A DNA stretch of 64,000 bases from Streptomyces sp. NBC_00091. Lineage in GTDB: Bacteria; Actinomycetota; Actinomycetes; Streptomycetales; Streptomycetaceae. Positions 47,367 through 56,829 of the stretch are shown here, one piece after another (position 1 is the stretch's first letter; every line of letters starts with the position of its first letter). The notes under the pieces are model-generated. The model worked only from the letters and a program-made list of their open reading frames with translations, had not been told where the DNA came from and searched no databases. The DNA is taken from positions 3,286,001-3,350,000 of the forward strand of contig NZ_JAPEMA010000001.1 in NCBI RefSeq assembly GCF_026343185.1. The letters run 5' to 3'. Made by a program: the position numbers and the translations under genes.

Positions 47367-48677
47367 TCAGTCCACCGTCACAGGCGTGCGGTGACCGATC
47401 CCACGCTCGCTCGCCGTGTTCCGGGTGACCGGAGCGGACGAGTTCACGATGCGGCTCGGGGCCTTCGGGGCCAGCTTCGCACGCAGCGCCACCAGGGTGG
47501 CGAGGGCGAGCACGGTGGCCACCAGGGGCACCAGGAAGCCGTACGAGGATCCGTGCGCGTCCGTCAGGCGGCCGGCCAGGGTCACCGCGGCGGCCTGCCC
47601 GAAGGCGACCGCTCCGGTCAGCCAGGTGAAGGCCTCGGTCCGCGAGGCGGCCGGGACCAGCTGCTCGATCATGGTGTAGCCGGTGATCAGCGCGGGGGCG
47701 ATGCACAGGCCGACGACCAGGCCGAGCGCACCCAGCAGGACCACGGAGTGGGCGGCCCACAGCACCGAGGCGGCGGCCGTGAGGCCGATGTAGCCCAGGA
47801 TCAGGCGGCGGCGCGGGCCGATCTTCCAGGCGACGGCGCCCATCGTGATGCCGGCGATCATGTTGCCGGCCGCGAAGATGCCGTACAGCAGGCCGTTGGC
47901 GCCCGGGTTGCCGATCTCGTTGGAGAAGGCAGCGAGCGAGACCTGCATGCCGCCGAAGACGGCGCCGATGCCGATGAAGGCGACGATCAGGACGCGCAGG
48001 CCGGGGAAGGACAGTGCGGACTGGTGCTTGCCGTCGGCCGCCGAGAGCGGGGCGGCCTTCGGCTCGGTGGCCCGCTGCGCGGCGAAGAACAGGCCGCCGA
48101 GCAGGGTCAGGGCCGCTTCGGTGGCCAGACCGGCCGCCGGGTGGACACCGGTGCACAGCGCGGTGGCGAGCACCGGGCCGACGACGAAGGTGAACTCGTC
48201 GGTGACGGACTCGAACGCGGCGGCCGTCGGCAGCAGCGGGGAGCCCTCGAGCTTGGCCGCCCAGCGGGAGCGGACCATGGGCCCGACCTGCGGGACGGAG
48301 GCGCCGGCCGGGACGGCGGCCAGCGCGAGCGCCCACAGTGGGGCGCCGAGGAGGGCCAGCGCGGTCAGGGCGCAGACCGCGGCGGCGTGTACGAGGACGG
48401 CCGGCACGAGGACGGCGCTCTGGCCGCGGCGGTCGGTGAGCTTGCCCATGACCGGGGCGAACAGGGCCATGGAGACGCCGGTGACGGCGGCGACGATCCC
48501 CGCGTCGCCGTAGGAGCCGGTGGCGTGCTGGACGAGCAGCAGGATGCTGATGGTCAGCATGCCGAACGGCAGGCGGGCGGCGAAGCCGGGGAGGACGAAG
48601 GAGAGGGCGCCGGGCGTGCGCAGCAGCTGCCCGTAGCCGGGTCGGGCGGACTTGTCGGTCGTGACCGCGGATGTCAC
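47367..48677 (-). CDS. MFS transporter (12-TM type)
   Basis: 436 residues from GTG 48677, preceded by GGAAAGG. The open frame extends further upstream but lacks membrane-protein character there. The start VTSAVTTDKSARPGYGQLLRTPGALSFVLPGF leads into TM1. MGKLTDRRGQSAVLV is a motif-A-like loop and GRLTDAHGSSYGF lies near the C-terminus. The overall pattern is of an uncharacterised actinobacterial efflux MFS. It is not related to the two DHA2 pumps at the left side. Confidence 0.82.
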   Translation of the reverse strand: MTSAVTTDKSARPGYGQLLRTPGALSFVLPGFAARLPFGMLTISILLLVQHATGSYGDAGIVAAVTGVSMALFAPVMGKLTDRRGQSAVLVPAVLVHAAAVCALTALALLGAPLWALALAAVPAGASVPQVGPMVRSRWAAKLEGSPLLPTAAAFESVTDEFTFVVGPVLATALCTGVHPAAGLATEAALTLLGGLFFAAQRATEPKAAPLSAADGKHQSALSFPGLRVLIVAFIGIGAVFGGMQVSLAAFSNEIGNPGANGLLYGIFAAGNMIAGITMGAVAWKIGPRRRLILGYIGLTAAASVLWAAHSVVLLGALGLVVGLCIAPALITGYTMIEQLVPAASRTEAFTWLTGAVAFGQAAAVTLAGRLTDAHGSSYGFLVPLVATVLALATLVALRAKLAPKAPSRIVNSSAPVTRNTASERGIGHRTPVTVD

Positions 48678-49125
48678 GGCCTGGCCTTTCCGCTGCCTGG
48701 TAGAGCGTCCCCGTCTGCGGACGGTGGGCCGCCTTGTGAGCGACCGCACCCGTACATGTGGGAGCCCCGAGAGCTGTCCTCTTGCGCAGAACCGAGTGAT
48801 ACCTGGGCGCCCACTGCGGGAGGGTGCCACGGCCGCTTTGCGGTCGCGCCAGCTCTGCGTCAGGCAGAGTTGGTTCGATGTGGTGTGCCTTCATCGTACA
48901 GGGGGATCCACTACCACGCCCTGTGATTACGGCGACAGGGCATGTCTTCACCTGCGATTAACTGGAACTTCGCATTCCCTTTCGCCTGAAATGGGGGCAA
49001 GTCCGGTCACACACCAGCGAAAATGGCCGAATTAGAATGCCGCTCTAACCGGAAATGATCATTCCAGCGCGGTTCCGGCGCGGTTCCAGCTCAGTTCCAG
49101 CGCAGATCCAGGCACTCTCCGACAC
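48678..49125. other. Intergenic region without a convincing gene
   Basis: About 450 bp between the MFS start and the antiporter stop. It is lower in GC than its surroundings, especially 48940-49060. Short frames exist but show no codon bias, signal peptide or ribosome site that I trust. The right end holds an 11-bp tandem repeat (49060-49114). Confidence 0.6.
49060..49114. repeat. Five 11-bp imperfect tandem repeats
   Basis: Units such as GGTTCCGGCGC, GGTTCCAGCTC and AGTTCCAGCGC repeat every 11 bp just beyond the stop of the antiporter gene. Possibly slippage-derived. Confidence 0.7.
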
Positions 49126-50631
49126 CTAGAGCGACGTTCCGCCACCGGTGCCCAGCCACCCCGCCAGCTTGCCGCCGCGCGCCACCGCCCGCAGCCGGGC
49201 CTCCGCCGCGTCCCGCACCGGATCCGTGGCCACCACCAGCAGCTCGTCCCCCCGGCGCAGCACGGTCGACGGCGCCGGTACGAAGCTCTTCGCGTCCCGC
49301 ACCACCAGCGTCACCGACGCCCCCGCCGGCAGCCGCAGCTCGCCGACCTCGACGCCGTGCATCCGCGAGGCGGGCGGGATCGCGAAGGACAGCAGGTGTC
49401 CGCGCAGCTTCTCCAGCGGCGCCGACTCGATCCCGAGGTCCGCGGCGGCCTCGTCGGTGTCGCGGAGGTTCAGCTTGCGCGCCAGCCACGGCAGGGTCGG
49501 CCCCTGCACCAGCGTGTAGACGACCACGAGCACGAAGACGATGTTGAAGACCCGGTCGCTGCCCTCGATCCCGGTCACCATGGGGATCGTCGCCAGGATG
49601 ATGGGCACGGCGCCGCGCAGGCCGGCCCACGACATCAGGGCCTGCTCCTGCCACGGGATCCGGAAGGGCAGCAGGCTGACGAAGACCTCCAGCGGCCGCG
49701 CCACCATCGTCAGCACCAGCCCGATGATCACGGCGGGCCAGAAGTCGTGCACCAGCTCGTGCGGGGTGACCAGCAGGCCCAGCAGCACGAACATGCCGAT
49801 CTGCGCGATCCAGCCGAGCCCGTCCGCGAACCCGCGCGTGGCCGGCCAGTGCGGCAGCTTCGCGTTCCCCAGCACCATCGCCGCCAGGTACACCGCGAGG
49901 AAGCCGGAGCCGTGCGCCATGGCGCCGGCCGCGTACGCCGTCACGGCTATCGCCATCACCGCGATCGGGTACAGGCCCGAGGCGGGCAGCGCCACGTGCC
50001 GCAGTCCGTACGCCCCCAGGAAGCCCACCGTCAGGCCGATCGCGGCGCCGATCGCCAGCTCCAGCGCGATCTTGCCGACCAGCATGTACCACTCGTCCAC
50101 CGGTCCGACCGCCGCGAAGGCCACCACCAGGATGACGACCGGGGCGTCGTTGAAGCCGGACTCCGCCTCCAGCACGCCCGTCACCCGCGAGGGCAGCGGG
50201 ACCTTGCGCAGCACGGAGAAGACGGCCGCCGCGTCGGTCGAGGAGACGACCGCGCCGATCAGCAGCGCCTGGCGCCACTCCAGCCCGACCAGGTAGTGCG
50301 CGCCCGCCGCCGTCACGCCCACGCTGACCGCGACGCCGACCAGCGACAGGACGACCGCGGCCGGCAGTGCCGGCTTGATCTCTTTCCACTTGGTGCCCAG
50401 ACCGCCCTCGGCGAGGATGACGACGAGCGCGGCATAACCGATGACCTGCGTCAGCTCGGCGTTGTCGAATACGACGTTGCCGATGCCGTCCTGGCCTATC
50501 GCTATGCCTATGCCGAGGTAGATGAGCAGGCTGGGGAGGCCGCTGCGTGAGGAGACGCGCACCGCCGCGACCGCGACGAGCAGCACGAGCGAGCAGACCA
50601 GCAGTAGCTCATTGAGCGTGTGGACAGTCAG
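49126..50631 (-). CDS. K+/H+ antiporter, CPA1 family (NhaP2/CvrA-like) with TrkA-C domain
   Basis: 501 residues if started at CTG 50631. About twelve membrane helices precede a C-terminal cytosolic TrkA-C (RCK-C) domain (AIPPASRMHGVEVGELRLPAGASVTLVVRD to LLVVATDP). Core motifs are SSTDAAAVFSVLRK, LEAESGFNDAPVVILV and SWAGLRGAVPI. The first in-frame ATG/GTG/TTG is GTG 50586, but this cuts TM1 and has no ribosome site. CTG 50631 is preceded by AGGAAAGGG and restores LTVHTLNELLLVCSLVLLV. It exchanges monovalent cations for protons in osmotic and pH control. Confidence 0.9.
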   Translation of the reverse strand: MTVHTLNELLLVCSLVLLVAVAAVRVSSRSGLPSLLIYLGIGIAIGQDGIGNVVFDNAELTQVIGYAALVVILAEGGLGTKWKEIKPALPAAVVLSLVGVAVSVGVTAAGAHYLVGLEWRQALLIGAVVSSTDAAAVFSVLRKVPLPSRVTGVLEAESGFNDAPVVILVVAFAAVGPVDEWYMLVGKIALELAIGAAIGLTVGFLGAYGLRHVALPASGLYPIAVMAIAVTAYAAGAMAHGSGFLAVYLAAMVLGNAKLPHWPATRGFADGLGWIAQIGMFVLLGLLVTPHELVHDFWPAVIIGLVLTMVARPLEVFVSLLPFRIPWQEQALMSWAGLRGAVPIILATIPMVTGIEGSDRVFNIVFVLVVVYTLVQGPTLPWLARKLNLRDTDEAAADLGIESAPLEKLRGHLLSFAIPPASRMHGVEVGELRLPAGASVTLVVRDAKSFVPAPSTVLRRGDELLVVATDPVRDAAEARLRAVARGGKLAGWLGTGGGTSL

Positions 50632-50867
50632 CGGGCGGCCCTTTCCTCAGAGCGCTCCTGGCGGATCGTTCCTCCGGCGGCGCATTCGGCAAGTACTTCG
50701 TTACCTTACCTAATCTTTGACGGACTCTTTACGCGATAACCACATTGTGAAACGCCTGTTCCCGCCTGTCCTACGGACCTCGACCCCTGCCGGATCAACG
50801 AAGGCGGTCCTGCGCCTATGGTTGCTCCCAGTACTCCCAGGACCACCCTGCCCCTCTAAGGACAGCG

Positions 50868-53786
50868 ATGCCCGCCAATGAATCCGGACCTTCCGCCAAG
50901 AAGAAGGGACGACGCGCACGCCTGATCGTGCTCGTCATGGTCCTGGCGCTCTTGGCGGGCCTCGGCTACGGCGCGTACTGGAGCGTGGACACCGTGCGCG
51001 CCTCCTTCCCGCAGACCACCGGCTCCCTCAAGGTCCCCGGCCTGACCGGGACCGTCGACGTCAAGCGCGACGAGCACGGCATTCCGCAGCTCTACGCCGA
51101 CAACGACGAGGACCTCTTCCGCGCGCAGGGCTTCGTGCACGCGCAGGACCGGTTCTGGGAGATGGACGTACGCCGCCACATGACCTCCGGCCGCCTGTCG
51201 GAGATGTTCGGCTCCGGCCAGGTCGAGACCGACGCCTTCCTGCGTACGCTCGGCTGGCGCCACGTCGCGCAGGAGGAGTACGACAAGAAGCTCTCGCCCG
51301 AGACGAAGAAGTACCTCCAGGCCTACGCCGACGGGGTCAACGCGTACCTGAAGGGGAAGTCCGGCAAGGACCTCTCCGTCGAGCACGCCGCCCTCAAGCT
51401 GAGCGACAGCTACCAGCCCGAGCGGTGGTCGCCGGTGGACTCGGTGGCCTGGCTCAAGGCGATGGCCTGGGACCTGCGCGGCAACATGCAGGACGAGATC
51501 GACCGCTCGCTGATGACGAACAAGCTCTCGCAGGCGCAGATCGACGAGCTCTACCCGCCGTACCCCTTCGACCGGAACAAGCCGATCGTCGAGGGCGGCA
51601 CCGTCGCGGGCGGCAAGTACGCGCCCCAGGGCACCCCCGGCGCCGGCTCGACCGGCACGGGCAAGGGCACCGGTACTGGCACCGGCACGGGAGCCGGCGC
51701 CGGTGCGAACACGGGTGCGGGCACCGGCACGGCCACCGGCACCGGCACCGGCTCGCAGACCGCCCCCAACGGCGGCAGCACGGCCACCCCCACCGGCCTC
51801 GCCGACAACGCCACCGCCCAGGGCGCGACCGTGGGCCTGCGCACGCAGCTCGGCTCCCTCGCCAAGACCCTGGACGAGATCCCGGCCATCCTCGGCCCCA
51901 ACGGCAGCGGCATCGGTTCGAACTCCTGGGTCGTCTCGGGCCAGTACACGACCACCGGCAAGCCGCTCCTCGCGAACGACCCGCACCTCTCCCCGCAGCT
52001 GCCCTCGGTCTGGTACCAGATGGGCCTGCACTGCCGCGCCGCCTCGCCCCAGTGCCAGTACGACGTGGCCGGCTACACCTTCTCCGGCATGCCCGGTGTG
52101 GTCATCGGCCACAACGCCGACATCGCCTGGGGCATGACCAACCTCGGCGCCGACGTCACCGACCTCTACCTCGAGCAGGTCAGGCCCGAGGGCTACGTCT
52201 ACGACAACAAGGTCGTCCCCTTCACCACCCGTGAAGAGGAGATCAAGGTCGCGGGCGGCAAGAGCAAGACGATCACCGTCCGCACCACCAACAACGGACC
52301 GCTGATCTCCGACCGCAGCGACGAGCTCGAGACCGTCGGCTCCCGCGCCCCCGTCCCCAGCTCGGCCCCCGACCGCGGCAACGGCTACGCCGTCGCCCTG
52401 CGCTGGACCGCGCTGGACCCCGGCAAGTCGATGGACGCGGTGTTCAAGCTCGACCGGGCCAAGGACTTCAACAGCTTCCGCGCCGCGGCCGCCGACTTCG
52501 AGGTCCCGTCGCAGAACCTGATCTACGCCGACAACAAGGGCGCCAACGGCAACATCGGCTACCAGGCCCCGGGCCGCATCCCCGTCCGCAACCAGGGCGA
52601 CGGCCGCCTGCCGGCGCCCGGCTGGGACCCCAAGTACACCTGGAAGGGCGGCCGGGACGGCAACGCCGGCTACATCCCGCAGAACGAGATGCCCTGGGAG
52701 CTGAACCCGGCGCGCGGCTACATCGTCACCGCCAACCAGGCCGTCACCGAGTCCGGCACCGGCGCGGGCAAGTACCCGTACGTGCTGACCACCGACTGGG
52801 GATACGGGGCCCGCAGCCAGCGGATCAACGACCTCATCGAGGCGAAGACCAAGGACAACGGCAAGATCTCCACCGATGACATGCGGACCATGCAGATGGA
52901 CAACAGCAGCGAGATCGCCGCGCTGCTGACCCCGATGCTGGCCAAGATCCAGGTCTCGGACCCGGACGTGCGCTCGGCGCAGAAGCTGCTGGAGGGCTGG
53001 AACTACACGCAGGAGCCCGATTCGGCGGCGGCCGCGTACTTCAACGCGGTCTGGCGCAACATCCTCAAGCTGGCCTTCGGCGACAAGATGCCGAAGGAGC
53101 TGCGGGTCGAGGGCAGCTGCATGAACGTCCGCGAGGAGAGCACCGGCCCGAACGACGACCTCGCCAAGACGGTCCGCGAGTGCGGTACGCGCGGTCCCGA
53201 CTCGGCTCAGCCGGACGGCGGCGACCGCTGGTTCGAGGTGGTCCGCCGCCTGGTCAAGGACGAGAAGTCGCAGTGGTGGAAGGCCACCCCGAAGACCGTC
53301 CACGACAAGCCGATCACCACCCGCGACGAGCTCTTCGCCCGGGCCATGGAGGACGCCCGCTGGGAGCTCACCGCCAAGCTCGGCAAGGACCAGTCGACCT
53401 GGAGCTGGGGCCGGCTGCACCAGCTGACGCTGAAGAACCAGACCATCGGCAAGGAGGGCCCGGGCTTCATGCAGTGGCTCCTCAACCGAGGCCCCTGGAA
53501 CGTGGGCGGCGGCGAGGCCACCGTCAATGCCACCGGCTGGAACGCCTCCAGCGGGTACGAGGTCACCTGGGTGCCGTCGATGCGGATGGTCGTCAACCTC
53601 GGCGACCTGGACAAGTCCCGCTGGATCAACCTGACCGGCGCCTCGGGCCACGCGTACGACAGCGCGTACACGGACCAGACGGCGCTGTGGGCCAAGGGTG
53701 AACTGCTGGACTGGCCCTTCGGAAAGGACGCTGTCGACAAGTCGACGGTCGATACCCTGACGCTCAAGCCGGCCGGCTCGAACTAG
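50868..53786 (+). CDS. Penicillin acylase family (Ntn-hydrolase) protein
   Basis: 972 residues from ATG 50868. One N-terminal membrane helix (LIVLVMVLALLAGLGYGAYW) suggests export or anchoring. The alpha part begins VPGLTGTVDVKRDEHGIPQLYADNDEDLFRAQGFVHAQDRFWEMD. A low-complexity TGTGTGTGAGAGA linker (about 258-320) precedes the processing site GIGSNSWVV. Ser351 would become the new N-terminal nucleophile. YGARSQRINDLIEA and WSWGRLHQLTLKN are beta-chain motifs. Substrates of such Streptomyces enzymes include acyl-homoserine lactones, lipopeptides and beta-lactams; which applies is unknown. Its stop shares CTAG with the convergent gene. Confidence 0.9.
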   Translation: MPANESGPSAKKKGRRARLIVLVMVLALLAGLGYGAYWSVDTVRASFPQTTGSLKVPGLTGTVDVKRDEHGIPQLYADNDEDLFRAQGFVHAQDRFWEMDVRRHMTSGRLSEMFGSGQVETDAFLRTLGWRHVAQEEYDKKLSPETKKYLQAYADGVNAYLKGKSGKDLSVEHAALKLSDSYQPERWSPVDSVAWLKAMAWDLRGNMQDEIDRSLMTNKLSQAQIDELYPPYPFDRNKPIVEGGTVAGGKYAPQGTPGAGSTGTGKGTGTGTGTGAGAGANTGAGTGTATGTGTGSQTAPNGGSTATPTGLADNATAQGATVGLRTQLGSLAKTLDEIPAILGPNGSGIGSNSWVVSGQYTTTGKPLLANDPHLSPQLPSVWYQMGLHCRAASPQCQYDVAGYTFSGMPGVVIGHNADIAWGMTNLGADVTDLYLEQVRPEGYVYDNKVVPFTTREEEIKVAGGKSKTITVRTTNNGPLISDRSDELETVGSRAPVPSSAPDRGNGYAVALRWTALDPGKSMDAVFKLDRAKDFNSFRAAAADFEVPSQNLIYADNKGANGNIGYQAPGRIPVRNQGDGRLPAPGWDPKYTWKGGRDGNAGYIPQNEMPWELNPARGYIVTANQAVTESGTGAGKYPYVLTTDWGYGARSQRINDLIEAKTKDNGKISTDDMRTMQMDNSSEIAALLTPMLAKIQVSDPDVRSAQKLLEGWNYTQEPDSAAAAYFNAVWRNILKLAFGDKMPKELRVEGSCMNVREESTGPNDDLAKTVRECGTRGPDSAQPDGGDRWFEVVRRLVKDEKSQWWKATPKTVHDKPITTRDELFARAMEDARWELTAKLGKDQSTWSWGRLHQLTLKNQTIGKEGPGFMQWLLNRGPWNVGGGEATVNATGWNASSGYEVTWVPSMRMVVNLGDLDKSRWINLTGASGHAYDSAYTDQTALWAKGELLDWPFGKDAVDKSTVDTLTLKPAGSN

Positions 53787-54406
53787 CCGAAGCGCACCAC
53801 CCCCGACGGGGTGGCCACCGCCTGGACGGGGTGGTCGTGCGGTTCCTCCGGGACCCGCGCGACCACCTCTTCGTCGTAGAGGAGCACCACCAGCGCCGGA
53901 TGCGCGCCGGCGCGCTCCAGCCGCGCCAGCACCCGGTCGTACGAGCCTCCGCCGCGGCCGAGCCGCATCCCGCGCCCGTCCACCGCGAGCCCGGGCAGCA
54001 GCACGGCGTCGGCGCCGGTCACCGCCTCCGGGCCGAGCGGCGCGCCGGCGGGCTCCAGCAGCCGCATCTTCCCCGGGTGCGCGGCTTCGGCGAGGCTGCC
54101 CGGGCCCTCGTACTCGGCCCAGTCGAGGTCGTTGTCGGGCAGCAACAGGGGCAGCAGCACGCGCTTGCCGGCGGCCCGTAGGGCGTCGAGCAGTTCGCGG
54201 GTGCCCGGTTCGGCGCCGACGGAGACGTACGCCGCGACCGTGCGAGCACCGGCCAGCTCGGGCAGGGCCAGGGCGGAGCGGGAGAGCGCGCGGGCCGCCG
54301 TAGCGCGGGCCTCGGGGGACAGGGCGCGGCGGGCGGCGAGGAGCTCCCGGCGCAGGGATGTCTTTTCGGGCGGGAAGGGGTGATTCCCGGGCAGTTTCTT
54401 TACCAC
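53783..54406 (-). CDS. 5-formyltetrahydrofolate cyclo-ligase
   Basis: 207 residues from GTG 54406; the ribosome site is weak, so the start is uncertain. The family pattern is clear: SLRRELLAARRALSPEARA, VAAYVSVGAEPGT, GKRVLLPLLLPDNDLDWAEYEG and LLPGLAVDGRGMRLGRGGGSYDRVLAR. It converts 5-formyl-THF to methenyl-THF with ATP, recycling folate. It is divergent from galU across ~95 bp. Its stop (53783-53785) overlaps the penicillin-acylase stop on the other strand. Confidence 0.9.
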   Translation of the reverse strand: MVKKLPGNHPFPPEKTSLRRELLAARRALSPEARATAARALSRSALALPELAGARTVAAYVSVGAEPGTRELLDALRAAGKRVLLPLLLPDNDLDWAEYEGPGSLAEAAHPGKMRLLEPAGAPLGPEAVTGADAVLLPGLAVDGRGMRLGRGGGSYDRVLARLERAGAHPALVVLLYDEEVVARVPEEPHDHPVQAVATPSGVVRFG

Positions 54407-54500
54407 AGTTGAGTCACAATCCCTTTCATATTCGGAGCAAGTCGGGCGTATTGCCCAGAGCCTCGCTGGACGCACGGTGTGACCCACTATCGTTCTGCCC

Positions 54501-55403
54501 ATGACTCAGTCGCACCCAGTGATCAAGAAGGCCGTCATCCCCGCAGCGGGTCTCGGCACTCGGTTCCTTCCGGCGACCAAGGCGACCCCCAAGGAAATGC
54601 TTCCGGTCGTTGACAAGCCGGCGATCCAGTACGTGGTCGAAGAGGCCGTCTCGGCCGGTCTGGACGACGTGCTGATGATCACAGGGCGTAACAAGCGACC
54701 GCTCGAGGACCACTTCGACCGGAACTACGAGCTCGAGTCGGCGCTGATCGCCAAGGGGGACGACGACCGCCTGAAGAAGGTCCAGGAGTCCAGCGACCTG
54801 GCCACCATGCACTACGTCCGCCAGGGCGACCCCCGCGGCCTCGGCCACGCCGTCCTGTGCGCCGAGCCGCACGTGGGCAGCGAGCCCTTCGCCGTCCTGC
54901 TCGGCGACGACCTCATCGACCCGCGCGACCCGCTGCTGCGGCAGATGGTCGACGTCCACGCGCGCACCGGCGGCACGGTCATCGCGCTGATGGAGGTCGA
55001 CCCCTCCAGCGTCCACCTCTACGGCTGCGCCGCGATCGAGCCCACCGACGAGGAGGACGTCGTCCGGATCACCGGGCTCGTCGAGAAGCCGGAGCCGGCG
55101 GAGGCGCCCAGCAACTACGCGGTCATCGGACGCTATGTCCTGCACCCGGCGATCTTCGGCATACTGCGGGAGACCGAGCCGGGCCGCGGTGGAGAGATCC
55201 AGCTCACCGACGCCCTGCAGAAGCTGGCCGCCGACGAGAGCGTGGGCGGCCCGGTGCACGGCGTGGTCTTCCGCGGCCGCCGCTACGACACCGGGGACCG
55301 GGGGGACTACCTGCGGGCCATCGTCCGACTCGCGTGCGAACGTGAGGACCTGGGCCCGGACTTCCGCACCTGGCTTCACCGTTACGTCACGGAGGAGATG
55401 TAG
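54501..55403 (+). CDS. galU: UTP-glucose-1-phosphate uridylyltransferase (GalU)
   Basis: 300 residues from ATG 54501. The nucleotidyltransferase signature GLGTRFLPATKATPKEMLP is at residues 14-35, with MLPVVDKPAIQYVVEEAV next. VEKPEPAEAPSNYAVIGRYVL and FRGRRYDTGDRGDYLRA follow. It makes UDP-glucose for cell-wall and polysaccharide synthesis and could feed the 18-29 kb cluster. It heads a run with moeA, moaC, mog and a GNAT gene, separated from moeA by 4 bp. Confidence 0.95.
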   Translation: MTQSHPVIKKAVIPAAGLGTRFLPATKATPKEMLPVVDKPAIQYVVEEAVSAGLDDVLMITGRNKRPLEDHFDRNYELESALIAKGDDDRLKKVQESSDLATMHYVRQGDPRGLGHAVLCAEPHVGSEPFAVLLGDDLIDPRDPLLRQMVDVHARTGGTVIALMEVDPSSVHLYGCAAIEPTDEEDVVRITGLVEKPEPAEAPSNYAVIGRYVLHPAIFGILRETEPGRGGEIQLTDALQKLAADESVGGPVHGVVFRGRRYDTGDRGDYLRAIVRLACEREDLGPDFRTWLHRYVTEEM

Positions 55404-55407
55404 CACC

Positions 55408-56748
55408 TTGAGCAGTTCCGCACCGCACGACACCGGCCACCACCGTCTGTGGTCGGTGGACGAGCACCTCGCGGACGTCCTCACCACCGTCCGGCCGCTG
55501 GAGCCCATCGAACTCCAGCTGCTGGACGCCCAGGGCTGTGTCCTGGTCGAGGACGTCACCGTGCCCGTCGCCCTCCCGCCCTTCGACAACAGCTCCATGG
55601 ACGGGTACGCCGTCCGCACGGCCGACGTCCAGGGTGCGAGCGAGGAGTTCCCCGCGGTGCTCGCCGTCATCGGCGACGTGGCGGCGGGCAGCGGCGAACT
55701 GCCCACCGTCGGCCCCGGCCAGGCCGCCCGCATCATGACCGGCGCCCCGCTGCCGCCCGGCGCGGAAGCCGTCGTACCGGTCGAGTGGACCGACGGCGGC
55801 ACCGGCGGCGGCGCCGCCTCCGGGATGACCCCGGCCAGCGCGGCGCCCGAGGGCGCGGGCGGCGAGGTACGGGTCCACCGCGCGGCCGAGGCCCGGGCGC
55901 ACGTCCGCGCGCGCGGAAGCGACGTACAGGCCGGCGACCTGGCGCTGGCCGCCGGCACGGTCCTCGGCCCGCCGCAGATCGCGCTGCTGGCGGCCATCGG
56001 CCGCGGCACGGTCCGGGTCCGGCCGCGCCCGCGCGTGGTCGTCCTGTCCACCGGCAGCGAACTGGTCCAGCCGGGTGAGGCGCTGGCCGCCGGCACGATC
56101 TACGACTCCAACAGCTTCGCGCTGGCCGCCGCCGCCCGCGACGCCGGCGCCATCGCCTACCGCGTCGGCGCGGTCGCCGACGACGCCGACACCCTGCGCG
56201 CCACCATCGAGGACCAGCTGATCCGGGCCGACCTGCTGGTCACCACGGGCGGGGTCAGCGTCGGCGCGTACGACGTGGTGAAGGAGGCCCTGACCGCCGC
56301 GGCGTCCGGCGGCGAGGGGGAGGCGTCCGGCGGCGTCGACTTCCGCAAGCTCGCCATGCAGCCCGGCAAGCCGCAGGGCTTCGGGACCGTCGGCCCCGAC
56401 CACACCCCGCTGATGGCCCTGCCCGGCAACCCGGTGTCCTCCTACGTCTCCTTCGAGCTGTTCGTGCGTCCCGCGATCCGGGCGCTCATGGGCCTGCCGA
56501 AGTCCGAGGTCAGCCGGCCGAGCGTGCGCGCCGTGCTGGAGGCCGACAAGCCGCTCGGCTCCCCGGCCGCCCGCCGCCAGTTCCTCCGCGGCCGGTACGA
56601 CGCCGAGACGGGCACCGTCAGCCCGGTCGGCGGATCCGGCTCTCACCTGATCGCCGCGCTGGCGCACGCCGACTCGCTGATCGTCGTACCGGAGGACGTC
56701 ACCTCGGTGGAGCCCGGGACCGAGCTGGAAGTGATCCTGCTCGGCTGA
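55408..56748 (+). CDS. moeA: Molybdopterin molybdotransferase MoeA (Glp)
   Basis: 446 residues from TTG 55408; GGAGGAG lies ~10 bases upstream inside the galU end. MoeA landmarks: PPFDNSSMDGYAVR, GQAARIMTGAPLPPGAEAVVPVE, the MPT-binding VVVLSTGSELVQPGEAL, VTTGGVSVGAYD and MALPGNPVSSYVSFELF. An Ala/Gly-rich insertion lies at about residues 130-155. It inserts molybdate into adenylylated molybdopterin. Linkage to galU is a streptomycete habit with no obvious metabolic logic. Confidence 0.94.
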   Translation: MSSSAPHDTGHHRLWSVDEHLADVLTTVRPLEPIELQLLDAQGCVLVEDVTVPVALPPFDNSSMDGYAVRTADVQGASEEFPAVLAVIGDVAAGSGELPTVGPGQAARIMTGAPLPPGAEAVVPVEWTDGGTGGGAASGMTPASAAPEGAGGEVRVHRAAEARAHVRARGSDVQAGDLALAAGTVLGPPQIALLAAIGRGTVRVRPRPRVVVLSTGSELVQPGEALAAGTIYDSNSFALAAAARDAGAIAYRVGAVADDADTLRATIEDQLIRADLLVTTGGVSVGAYDVVKEALTAAASGGEGEASGGVDFRKLAMQPGKPQGFGTVGPDHTPLMALPGNPVSSYVSFELFVRPAIRALMGLPKSEVSRPSVRAVLEADKPLGSPAARRQFLRGRYDAETGTVSPVGGSGSHLIAALAHADSLIVVPEDVTSVEPGTELEVILLG

Positions 56749-56829
56749 GGACCCGCCGGTGCGGGTAGCGTGTTGCACCACACAGGCCCCACGGCTCCAG
56801 GGGGCCCGGAGCGGGAGCGGCACGCAGAT

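Noticed and set aside
48652..49035. 127-codon plus-strand frame in the MFS-antiporter gap
   Set aside because: No codon bias, no ribosome site, no recognisable domain; starts inside the MFS gene on the opposite strand.
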